Below, piece after piece: positions 52,184 to 59,846 of a DNA stretch of 64,000 nt; positions within the stretch are counted from its first letter, which is position 1; each line of letters opens with the position of its first letter. The notes below the pieces were generated by a model that saw only the letters and a list, made by a program, of their open reading frames with translations, ran no database searches and was not told the DNA's origin. The stretch is from Winogradskyella luteola (GTDB lineage: Bacteria; Bacteroidota; Bacteroidia; Flavobacteriales; Flavobacteriaceae). The stretch spans positions 124,001-188,000 of the forward strand of contig NZ_JAGSPD010000001.1 of NCBI RefSeq assembly GCF_019203985.1. The letters run 5' to 3'. The position numbers were made by a program, and so were the translations under genes.

Positions 52184-53280
52184 AAATAGAATTAAAAGAA
52201 ATAACAGTTCGTGAACTAACTGATGGATATGAAGACAATGAAGAAAATGGAGTAATTGGTTTTGGTGGTAAATTAGATATTCGTCCACCGTACCAAAGAG
52301 AATTCATATATAAAGACAAACAACGTGATGCAGTAATAAACACTGTGACTAAAGGTTTTCCTCTTAATGTAATGTATTGGGCTGTCCGAGAAGACGGAAA
52401 TTTTGAGGTTATAGACGGACAACAAAGAACGATTTCACTTTGCCAATATGTTGAAGGAGATTTTTCCGTAATTGTCGGAGATATCCCAAATCACAGAGCT
52501 TTTCACAATCTTCAACAAGATGAGCAAGAAAAAATACTTGACTATAAACTAATGATTTATGTGTGTAGCGGAACTGATAGTGAAAAATTAGAGTGGTTTA
52601 AGACAATTAACATTGCTGGCGAAAAATTAACAGACCAAGAATTAAGAAACGCAGTTTACTCAGGAAGTTGGGTAACGGACGCTAAAAGATATTTTAGTAA
52701 AAGTGGTTGTCCAGCTTATGCGATTGGAAGTGATTATTTAAATGGGTCACCAATTAGACAAGATTATTTAGAAACTACCATTAAATGGATTTCTAAAGGG
52801 AATATTGAGGTTCATATGCTAAATCATCAGCACGACCCTAATGCAAATCAGCTTTGGCTTTATTTCCAAAGTGTAATAAATTGGGTAAAAGCAGTATTTC
52901 CAAAATATCGTAAAGAAATGAAAGGAGTTGATTGGGGCACTTTGTACAATGAATTCAAAGACGGAAATTATGACTCTCAAAAAATCGAACTAGACATTGC
53001 TCGTTTAATGCAAGATGAAGACGTCACCAAGAAAAAGGGTATTTATCAATACATTTTAACAGGAAAAGAGAAGTATTTAAACATTAGGGCTTTTAGTCCA
53101 AATCAAAGAAGAGAAGCGTATGAAAGACAAAAAGGAATTTGTCCTGTAGACGGAGAACATTATGAAATTGAAGAAATGGAAGCTGACCATATTACGCCTT
53201 GGCATTTAGGAGGAAAAACAACTGCCGAAAATTGTCAAATGTTATCTAAAGAAGCTAATAGAATAAAAGGAGGAAAATAA
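52180..53280 (+). CDS. DUF262-HNH endonuclease
   Basis: A 366-residue protein. The N-terminal DUF262 (ParB/Srx-like) domain has RPPYQREFIYKDKQRDAVI near residue 36, GFPLNVMYW near 61 and IDGQQRTISL near 77. A helical middle follows, then a C-terminal HNH nuclease with CPVDGEHY, ADHITPWHLGG and N-C-Q-M-L...N-R-I-K-G (about residues 325-364), with all expected His/Asn present. DUF262/HNH enzymes of the GmrSD type cut modified or foreign DNA. Overlap with the adenine methyltransferase frame indicates a restriction-modification-like pair. Confidence 0.88.
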   Translation: MKIELKEITVRELTDGYEDNEENGVIGFGGKLDIRPPYQREFIYKDKQRDAVINTVTKGFPLNVMYWAVREDGNFEVIDGQQRTISLCQYVEGDFSVIVGDIPNHRAFHNLQQDEQEKILDYKLMIYVCSGTDSEKLEWFKTINIAGEKLTDQELRNAVYSGSWVTDAKRYFSKSGCPAYAIGSDYLNGSPIRQDYLETTIKWISKGNIEVHMLNHQHDPNANQLWLYFQSVINWVKAVFPKYRKEMKGVDWGTLYNEFKDGNYDSQKIELDIARLMQDEDVTKKKGIYQYILTGKEKYLNIRAFSPNQRREAYERQKGICPVDGEHYEIEEMEADHITPWHLGGKTTAENCQMLSKEANRIKGGK

Positions 53281-53413
53281 AACGGTACACAACAATCGCT
53301 ATAAGTAATTGCTTGTTCTCGCCTACTTCTGAAAATCCTCGCGGATTTCCAACTTGGTGTGTACTTGCAAAGTTTAGTGCTAAACCACGCAACTACTAAT
53401 AGCCGAGACCGTT
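53281..53413. repeat. 133-bp highly structured intergenic element
   Basis: It begins immediately after the nuclease stop and has outer arms AACGGT/ACCGTT, a 15-base near-match arm GCTATAAGTAATTGC pairing with GCAACTACTAATAGC (13 of 15), and internal hairpins GTACACAA/TTGGTGTGTAC, AAATCC-TCGC-GGATTT and TTTAGTGCTAAA. Nested symmetry of this size resembles attC-like or structured repeats found between genes in Bacteroidota (from memory). It may be a recombination site or an RNA structure. Confidence 0.65.
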
Positions 53414-53458
53414 GATATGTAATACAATTAGAATGTAAAACGAGTTTTAAATACGTTG

Positions 53459-53974
53459 ATGAATCCTTTAGCAGAAATTGTTTATATGGGTGAGATAGTA
53501 CTGCAATCAGAAATTGCTAAACGAGCTGAAAATCGTTTACCTGTTGATCCTGGAAATTTTGACCATATTGAAGTTTGGTGTTCAATTCAGTCAATTCTTG
53601 TTGCAGCTGGAAACATCTCTAAAATCCTTTGGTCTCACTCTAATGATAAGAGTATAGCTCGTAGCAAAAGATTGCGAAAAATGCTAAATATTGACGACAA
53701 TAATATTCTGTCAAACCGAAAATTTCGTAACCATTTTGAACATTATGATGAGCGAATTCAGATTTGGTTTGAGAATAAATCGAGTAGTATTTATATTGAT
53801 TTATCTTTTAATCCTTTTAAACCAACAAAATGGTCACTTCCTAAGAATTCTCATCGAGAATATAATCAGGTAAACAGAATTTTAACTTTTCGTGGTGAAA
53901 CTCTTGATTTGAAAGAAGTACTAAATGCCATTGAAGAGATAAAACTTAAATGCAAACCACATACACTAATGTAA
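53459..53974 (+). CDS. Small protein with HEPN-like RNxxxH motif
   Basis: A 171-residue soluble helical protein with R90-N-H-F-E-H95 in LSNRKFRNHFEHYDERIQIW, the RNxxxH pattern of HEPN ribonucleases. The N-terminal helical region (FDHIEVWCSIQSILVAAGNISKILW) fits a HEPN-like bundle. HEPN proteins often act as RNase toxins or effectors in defence islands. Assignment rests on the motif and helical pattern only. ATG 53459 is used rather than the TTG one codon upstream. It follows the structured element and precedes a gene-free AT-rich stretch (53975-54216). Confidence 0.6.
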   Translation: MNPLAEIVYMGEIVLQSEIAKRAENRLPVDPGNFDHIEVWCSIQSILVAAGNISKILWSHSNDKSIARSKRLRKMLNIDDNNILSNRKFRNHFEHYDERIQIWFENKSSSIYIDLSFNPFKPTKWSLPKNSHREYNQVNRILTFRGETLDLKEVLNAIEEIKLKCKPHTLM

Positions 53975-54216
53975 ATCATTGAAATACAACACAGAAAGCT
54001 TTTATAATTAATTGAAATTTTCAAATATTGTAAATCTAAAAATTAAAAAAAGTAATGTTTTGTGATTTTACAAAATCATAAGTAATTGAATATTAAAAAA
54101 TTAAATCACATAATCAAACATGTATTCGTATATGTACTCATACATATTACATTAAAAATATACAAATTAAACACCTAGTTATCAATGTTTTATATTATTA
54201 AAAATATACTTGTTAA

Positions 54217-54262
54217 ATTCATAACCCGGAGGTCACGAGTTCAATTCTCGTTCTCGCTACTA
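54217..54262. repeat. Right att direct repeat (46 bp)
   Basis: Exact copy of 50197-50242. The 5' part of the tRNA is missing, so this is an orphan 3' half, i.e. the distal end of the integrated element. Confidence 0.92.
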
Positions 54263-54274
54263 AGTAAATAAAGG

Positions 54275-54306
54275 AAAACCCAAGAATAAATTTCTTGGGT
54301 TTTTTT
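54275..54306 (+). terminator. Terminator right of the island, probably the original tRNA terminator
   Basis: Twelve-base perfect stem AAAACCCAAGAA / TTCTTGGGTTTT with a five-base loop and T run, starting 12 bases after the orphan tRNA half. Before integration it would have followed tRNA-Met. Confidence 0.8.
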
Positions 54307-54686
54307 ATTTGTGCACAACATAGGTACAACACAAAAAAATAAATAGGGAATAATTAAAGATGATTACTTATACCTTCTTTTATTTTTTTTATTTACTTTA
54401 GTTTTATAAAAGCTTTGATTATAGGAGCTTTTAGCTGAACAAAGTGAAAACTGTTTTTACGTTCGGGCTTTTGAAAATTAGGAAGTCAAATTCAAAAGCA
54501 GCTTATGGTGTAAGTATCCGAAATTTAGAGCTAACTTCCGCGTTTAAAATTTTTGCTACGCAATACAATTTGTGTTTTGTTCCCAAAGCACAATATCAGA
54601 TTATGATTTGATAAAAATTATTTGGTCTCACTCTGTGAAGGTATTTTGTTATGCCTTCTTTTCAAATAACTTTTATAAAATCTAAG
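54307..54686 (+). promoter_or_regulatory. Long leader region upstream of arginine decarboxylase
   Basis: About 380 bases without a recognisable gene. It contains two inverted repeats: AAAAGCT / AGCTTTT near 54407-54433 and the perfect CTTTTGAA / TTCAAAAG at 54468-54475 and 54491-54498. It probably holds the promoter and 5' leader of the polyamine operon. I do not recognise a known riboswitch. Confidence 0.4.
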
Positions 54687-56147
54687 ATGAATACGAAATA
54701 TGTTGATTTAATCAATCAAACATTTGACTTTCCTCAATCTGAATTTACATTAGAGGAAGATAACCTATTGTTTCATGGTTTAGACTTAAATGAATTGGCA
54801 GAAACCTATGGAACGCCTTTAAAATTTACCTATTTACCACAGATTACAAATAATATCATAAGAGCAAAGAACTGGTTCAGTAATGCTATTAAGAATCACA
54901 ATTATAACGGTACATATAAATACTGCTATTGTACTAAAAGCTCGCATTTTAAACATGTTTTGGATGAAGCTTTAAAAAATAATATTCATATTGAAACATC
55001 ATCTGCTTTTGACATTGATATTGTAGAAAGTCTAAAAACAGATGGTAAAATAAATGATGATACATTTGTTATCTGTAATGGTTTTAAAAGAGAACAATAC
55101 ATTACTAACATTGCTAGACTTATAAATAATGGGCATAGGAACTGTATTCCTATAATTGACAATTACGAGGAAATAGATTTGCTTTCAAATGAAATAGAAG
55201 GAAAATTTGATGTTGGTATTCGTATTGCTTCTGAAGAAGAGCCTAAGTTTGAATTTTATACTTCAAGATTAGGGATAGGTTACAAAAACATTGTTCCTTT
55301 TTATAATAAGCAGATAAAGGACAATCCTAAGGCAGAGCTTAAGATGCTGCATTTCTTTATTAATACTGGGATTAGGGATAACGCCTATTATTGGAATGAA
55401 CTTTTAAAATGCTTAAAAGTTTACACGAGCTTAAAAAAGATTTGTCCTTCATTAAATAGTTTGAATATTGGTGGTGGTTTCCCAATTAAAAACTCTTTGG
55501 CTTTCGATTTTGATTATGAATATATAATTGATGAAATCGTAAATCAAATTAAACTTGCATGTGATGAGGTAGATGTTGATGTACCAAATATTTTTACCGA
55601 ATTTGGAAGCTTTACTGTAGGTGAAAGTGGTGGTGCAATTTATGAAGTACTCTATCAAAAACAACAAAATGACAGAGAGAAATGGAATATGATAAACTCA
55701 TCATTCATTACGACACTTCCAGATACTTGGGCAATTAATAAACGTTTTGTAATGCTACCAATCAATAGATGGAAAGATAGCTACGAAAGAGTACTATTAG
55801 GAGGTTTAACTTGTGATAGTGATGATTATTACAACAGCGAACAGCACATTAATGCCATTTACTTACCAAAATACCGTAAAGACAAACCACTTTATATAGG
55901 CTTTTTTAATACTGGTGCATATCAAGAGACTATTGGAGGTTATGGAGGCTTACAACATTGCTTAATTCCTGCACCAAAGCATATCTTGATTCATAAGGAT
56001 AACAATGGAAGTATAACCACTGAGATATTTAGAGACCAACAAAAAAGTGAAGACCTAATGGGGATTTTAGGCTACAACAACAACTCAAGAACAAAAACAA
56101 CTACGAAATCAAATTCTAATACAGAATTGCAATTAGCTAACTCATAA
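54687..56147 (+). CDS. speA: Arginine decarboxylase (PLP, alanine-racemase-fold type)
   Basis: A 486-residue enzyme making agmatine from arginine. A TIM-barrel PLP domain is evident with YCTKSSHFKHVL near residue 85 (PLP Lys), HIETSSAFDIDIV near 105, LNIGGGFPIKNSLAFDF near 265 and FTEFGSFTVGESGGAI near 305. The C-terminal part holds LLGGLTCDSDDYY and the GAYQETIGGYGGLQH motif. ATG 54687 (MNTKYVDLINQ) is preferred over 54651 because homologues begin here. It leads a polyamine operon; agmatinase follows after one base. Confidence 0.93.
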   Translation: MNTKYVDLINQTFDFPQSEFTLEEDNLLFHGLDLNELAETYGTPLKFTYLPQITNNIIRAKNWFSNAIKNHNYNGTYKYCYCTKSSHFKHVLDEALKNNIHIETSSAFDIDIVESLKTDGKINDDTFVICNGFKREQYITNIARLINNGHRNCIPIIDNYEEIDLLSNEIEGKFDVGIRIASEEEPKFEFYTSRLGIGYKNIVPFYNKQIKDNPKAELKMLHFFINTGIRDNAYYWNELLKCLKVYTSLKKICPSLNSLNIGGGFPIKNSLAFDFDYEYIIDEIVNQIKLACDEVDVDVPNIFTEFGSFTVGESGGAIYEVLYQKQQNDREKWNMINSSFITTLPDTWAINKRFVMLPINRWKDSYERVLLGGLTCDSDDYYNSEQHINAIYLPKYRKDKPLYIGFFNTGAYQETIGGYGGLQHCLIPAPKHILIHKDNNGSITTEIFRDQQKSEDLMGILGYNNNSRTKTTTKSNSNTELQLANS

Positions 56148-56148
56148 A

Positions 56149-57087
56149 ATGAACACTAAAAACTATGCTGGCATACCAGATGAATATGCAAAATTAGACA
56201 CATCAAAAATTGTTTTAATACCTGTCCCTTACGATGGCACAAGTACATGGCAAAAAGGTGCAGAAAAAGGACCTGACGCATTTTTTGAGGCTTCAGAAAA
56301 CATGGAGCTTTATGATATAGAAACGGATTCAGAAGTTTATAAAAACGGAATATATCTTGTTGAACCAGTGACCTTAAATGCCACGCCTGAAGCTATGGTA
56401 GATGCTGTGCATCAAGAGACTAAAAAGTATATAAAGAAGAATAAGTTTGTTACCATTATTGGAGGAGAGCACTCAGTTTCCATAGGGACTATAAGAGCTT
56501 TTAACGAAGTATTTCAAAACCTTACCGTGTTGCATATAGATGCGCATGCTGATTTAAGGAAATCTTACGAAGGTAGCGCATGTAACCATGCTTGCGCAGT
56601 ATATGAAGCAAGTCAGAATACAAATTTAATTCAAGTAGGAATCAGGTCTATGGATGCAAAAGAAAAATCTGTTATGGATTTTGACAAAACTTATTTTGCT
56701 CATGAAATGGCTAGTGATGACTCATGGATGGATTCAGCGATTGATCAAATGACAGACAATGTTTTTATCACTTTTGATTTAGATGCTTTTGACCCATCTA
56801 TATTACCTAGCACAGGAACACCAGAACCAGGTGGACTATTTTGGTATGAAACTTTGGATTTTTTGAAGGAAGTATTTAAAGAGAAAAATGTGGTTGGCTT
56901 TGATATCGTTGAGTTATGTCCAAATAAGGATGAAAAATCGTCAGACTTTTTAGCTGCTAAGCTCTACTACAAAATGTTGAGCTATAAATTTCAAAATGAA
57001 GCTGACGACGATAATTATGACGATGCATACGAGGAATCAAACCATTTAGGAAACTATTTAAAATTTGATGAGGATGATGACTACTAA
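56149..57087 (+). CDS. speB: Agmatinase (ureohydrolase family)
   Basis: A 312-residue manganese enzyme that converts agmatine to putrescine and urea. Metal ligands are visible in GGEHSVSIGTI (His), HIDAHADLRKSYEGS (D-x-H-x-D) and TFDLDAFDPSILPSTGTPEPGG (D-x-D). It lies directly after speA, giving a two-step arginine to putrescine path. The C-terminal ~30 residues are strongly acidic (ADDDNYDDAYEESN), an addition beyond the usual fold. It overlaps the next gene by 11 bases. Confidence 0.95.
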   Translation: MNTKNYAGIPDEYAKLDTSKIVLIPVPYDGTSTWQKGAEKGPDAFFEASENMELYDIETDSEVYKNGIYLVEPVTLNATPEAMVDAVHQETKKYIKKNKFVTIIGGEHSVSIGTIRAFNEVFQNLTVLHIDAHADLRKSYEGSACNHACAVYEASQNTNLIQVGIRSMDAKEKSVMDFDKTYFAHEMASDDSWMDSAIDQMTDNVFITFDLDAFDPSILPSTGTPEPGGLFWYETLDFLKEVFKEKNVVGFDIVELCPNKDEKSSDFLAAKLYYKMLSYKFQNEADDDNYDDAYEESNHLGNYLKFDEDDDY

Positions 57088-58051
57088 AGGAGCTATTTCA
57101 AATTTCATAGAAGAGTATTACTTACATTTTAATGCGGCGACTTTAGTAGATGCGGCAAAAGCTTACGAGTCTGAATTAGATAATGGAGCAAAAATGTTGG
57201 TGTCATTGGCTGGAGCTATGAGTACCGCTGAGTTAGGAAAGATATTTGCAGAAATGATTCGTCAAGAAAAAGTGCATATTGTTTCCTGTACAGGTGCGAA
57301 TCTTGAAGAAGATATTATGAATTTAGTAGCACATTCGCATTATAAACGAGTGCCAAATTATAGAGATTTAACACCACAGCAAGAGTGGAATCTATTAGAA
57401 CAAGGACTGAATAGAGTAACCGATACCTGTATCCCTGAAGAAGAAGCTTTTAGGAGACTTCAAAAGCACATCTATGCTATTTGGAAAGATGCTGATGAGA
57501 AAGGTGAGCGCCATTTGCCTCATGAATATATGTATAAACTTCTGCTATCTGGAGTCTTGGAAGAATATTATGAGATAGATATAAAAGACTCTTGGATGTA
57601 CGCGGCCGCTGAAAGGAATTTACCTATAGTTTGCCCAGGTTGGGAAGATAGTACGATGGGGAACATTTTTGCTAGTTATGTTCTAAAAGGGGATTTGAAA
57701 GCCAGTACTATAAAATCAGGGATTGAATATATGACTTTCCTTGCTGATTGGTATACTATTAATTCTAAGAAAGGAATAGGCTTTTTTCAAATTGGAGGAG
57801 GAATAGCAGGCGATTTCCCTATATGTGTTGTTCCTATGCTTTATCAAGATATGGAGCGTACAGATACACCTTTTTGGAGCTACTTCTGTCAAATTAGTGA
57901 TTCCACAACAAGTTATGGTTCTTATTCTGGAGCTGTTCCTAACGAAAAAATCACTTGGGGAAAGTTAGATATTAATACGCCCAAGTTCATTATAGAAAGT
58001 GATGCTACCATAGTAGCACCTTTAATTTTCGCTTATTTATTAGATATGTAA
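57077..58051 (+). CDS. Deoxyhypusine synthase-like protein
   Basis: A 324-residue Rossmann-type enzyme of the deoxyhypusine synthase family: LVSLAGAMSTAELGKIFAEMIRQ near residue 44, HIVSCTGANLEED near 72, GGGIAGDFPICVVPML near 240 and the catalytic-lysine region PNEKITWGKLD near 300. Bacteria lack hypusine, so bacterial members probably transfer an aminobutyl group from a polyamine to putrescine or another amine (homospermidine-synthase-like); this is inference. It overlaps speB, which makes putrescine. ATG 57077 (MTTKGAIS) is chosen from several nearby in-frame Met/TTG codons. Confidence 0.9.
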   Translation: MTTKGAISNFIEEYYLHFNAATLVDAAKAYESELDNGAKMLVSLAGAMSTAELGKIFAEMIRQEKVHIVSCTGANLEEDIMNLVAHSHYKRVPNYRDLTPQQEWNLLEQGLNRVTDTCIPEEEAFRRLQKHIYAIWKDADEKGERHLPHEYMYKLLLSGVLEEYYEIDIKDSWMYAAAERNLPIVCPGWEDSTMGNIFASYVLKGDLKASTIKSGIEYMTFLADWYTINSKKGIGFFQIGGGIAGDFPICVVPMLYQDMERTDTPFWSYFCQISDSTTSYGSYSGAVPNEKITWGKLDINTPKFIIESDATIVAPLIFAYLLDM

Positions 58052-58062
58052 CAAAAAACAAA

Positions 58063-58368
58063 ATGATACGTAAAATTGTAGATTACCAAAAACTTAATGC
58101 TGAACTATTAAATCTATTAGTTGAGAAATTCCCCGAGGGTTATGGTGACAAAGACATTATTGCATTTAGAAATGCTCAAAATGAACATATTGAAGCTGTT
58201 GAGATACGAACAGAGGACACCATATATCTTGTAAAAGTTGGAAAACGTTTAATACAAGCTATGGAAGATTTCGAAGACAATGAAAGCGCTCATAATGATG
58301 AAGATAAAGAAGACGATGAAAATATCGATTTCGACACTTTACGTAACGATGATTTTGAGGAGTATTGA
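58063..58368 (+). CDS. Small acidic protein of the polyamine operon
   Basis: A 101-residue protein: a folded N-terminal part (VDYQKLNAELLNLLVEKFPEGYGDKDIIAFRNAQNE, then TIYLVKVGKRLIQAME) and an acidic low-complexity tail of ~35 residues (EDFEDNESAHNDEDKEDDENIDFDT). It begins 12 bases after the DHS-like gene. An acidic tail could bind polyamines, but this is speculation. Family not recognised. Confidence 0.72.
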   Translation: MIRKIVDYQKLNAELLNLLVEKFPEGYGDKDIIAFRNAQNEHIEAVEIRTEDTIYLVKVGKRLIQAMEDFEDNESAHNDEDKEDDENIDFDTLRNDDFEEY

Positions 58369-58411
58369 TTTCGATTATTAATAAAACTTTTTAATTTAAA
58401 CTGATATTGCA

Positions 58412-58672
58412 ATGAATTACTATAATACCGAAGAGATTAGAACAGAAGAAGGTGTTTTTGTAAAACATCATAATGGATATTTTACGTTCCAATTTTCATT
58501 TGACGAACTTATTGTTTTTGAGGAAGTGAATACTACTGTTTTGGAAAAGTTTGATCTTCACAGTAAAGAGTATGTAGGTTCTACATTTGAAGTAACCTAT
58601 AAGGAGATTATTAATGATTTGGATGACGAAGATTTTTTGACATTCAGAATCATGGAATTAAAGCTCATATAA
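58412..58672 (+). CDS. Small protein of unknown function, end of polyamine operon
   Basis: An 86-residue beta-rich acidic protein (EEGVFVKHHNGYFTFQFSFDELIVFEEVNTTVLEKFDLHSKEYVGSTFEVTYKEI), with no signal peptide or membrane helix. It is 43 bases after the acidic-protein gene and co-oriented. Family not recognised. Confidence 0.6.
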   Translation: MNYYNTEEIRTEEGVFVKHHNGYFTFQFSFDELIVFEEVNTTVLEKFDLHSKEYVGSTFEVTYKEIINDLDDEDFLTFRIMELKLI

Positions 58673-58785
58673 AAACTAATCAAATGAAAAATTTATTTCA
58701 CTTATCACTTCCATGCTATAATATAGTTGGAACTAAAAAGTATTATATATACTATTGATGCTACTCTAGGAAGGTATGCCAATAA

Positions 58786-59019
58786 TTAGTTGGATATAAC
58801 CTTTTTGTTGGACATGAGGTAACATTTACTCAAGTCAGTAAATTTGATTTTAATAACCCTAGGCATACTTTTGAAGGAAAACTTTTGTCTTCTTTCCATT
58901 TTGGAATTATATTAGAAATTGATTCTTGGGGTAAAATGTATTACAAACTAACCAATCAGAATTTGGGACTAAAAACTCAAGCCACTTTTTTAAAAAAACT
59001 CGATCTAGCTACGCTTTAA
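58786..59019 (+). pseudogene. Possible relic of a small coding region
   Basis: After an in-frame TAA, 77 codons stay open without a usable ATG start (TTA at 58786 to TAA 59017): YNLFVGHEVTFTQVSKFDFNN...; the only Met is late. An unrelated 24-codon ATG frame lies at 58684. The composition looks protein-like, so this may be a decayed gene next to the polyamine operon. The rest of the 58673-59111 gap shows nothing else. Confidence 0.3.
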
Positions 59020-59111
59020 AAAAAGGGAAACCTCAAGATAAATTCTTGGTCTTTTTAGGAACAACCAATTCAATTATGGTCGAAAATATTTGCAAAAGAG
59101 AATTCTGAAGT

Positions 59112-59846
59112 TTATTTAATGTTAAATCTACTATAAACTTCATTTTTATATACTTCACCTATTGGAATTCGCTCATTATTTAATACGATTTTATTTTTCT
59201 GAATAGAATCTATTTTATTCACATTAACAACATAAGACCTATGTACTCTTATAAAGTATTTATTTGGTAGCTTAAGTAATATTTGTCTAAAATTCATTAA
59301 TGTCAGTACTGGTTTAGAATTAACCATAAATATTTTCAAATAATCTTTTAAGCCTTGGATAAATAGTATTTCGGATACGTTTAATTTTAAGTTTTCATAT
59401 TCAGACTTTATAAAAATAAAATCATCCTGTAGTTGATTTTCATAACCCGCTGAAGATAAATTAGTTTCGATGTACTTTTGTTTTTGATTTAAACTCAATA
59501 ATTCCTTAACCCTGTTTATAGCTTTGATAAATCTTGGAAAAGGAATTGGTTTTACCAAATAGTCAGTAGCATTTAAATCAAAACCTTCTAAGGCATATTG
59601 AGGGTAAGCTGTAGTAAAAATAAAAAACGGTCTATTATTCTCAATAGATTTAATAAAGTCTATACCAGAAATTTGTGGCATTTCTATGTCTGAAAACACT
59701 AAATCTATAGTATTACTATTCAAAAAATCTAAAGCCTCTAAAGCATTGGTAAAGGTTTTAACCACAGTTAATGACCCCAAGGTATTGCAATAGGATTCCA
59801 CAACATTAATGGCTAAAGGTTCATCATCAATTATTATGCATTTCAT
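59112..59846 (-). CDS. LytTR-family response regulator
   Basis: A 244-residue regulator: receiver domain with DDE near residues 7-9, phospho-acceptor D53 (FSDIEMPQ), T and K-P-I-P motif near 99; a C-terminal LytTR DNA-binding domain (FIKSEYENLKLNVSEILFIQGLKDYLKIFM, then FIRVHRSYVVNVNKID). It is activated by the histidine kinase encoded upstream, whose gene overlaps by 20 bases. Targets are unknown. Confidence 0.93.
   Translation of the reverse strand: MKCIIIDDEPLAINVVESYCNTLGSLTVVKTFTNALEALDFLNSNTIDLVFSDIEMPQISGIDFIKSIENNRPFFIFTTAYPQYALEGFDLNATDYLVKPIPFPRFIKAINRVKELLSLNQKQKYIETNLSSAGYENQLQDDFIFIKSEYENLKLNVSEILFIQGLKDYLKIFMVNSKPVLTLMNFRQILLKLPNKYFIRVHRSYVVNVNKIDSIQKNKIVLNNERIPIGEVYKNEVYSRFNIK

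Larger units (their letters stand above)
50197..54262. mobile_element. 4.0-kb tRNA-Met-integrated island without integrase
   Basis: Bounded by 46-base perfect direct repeats of the tRNA-Met 3' half, the hallmark of site-specific tyrosine-recombinase integration (repeat-to-repeat offset 4020 bases). It carries an IS1595-type zinc-ribbon/HTH protein, an interrupted EcoRI-type methyltransferase, a DUF262-HNH nuclease, a structured 133-base element and a HEPN-motif protein. No tyrosine or serine recombinase gene is present, so it is non-autonomous or decayed. It supplies its own terminator after the restored tRNA. Confidence 0.85.
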
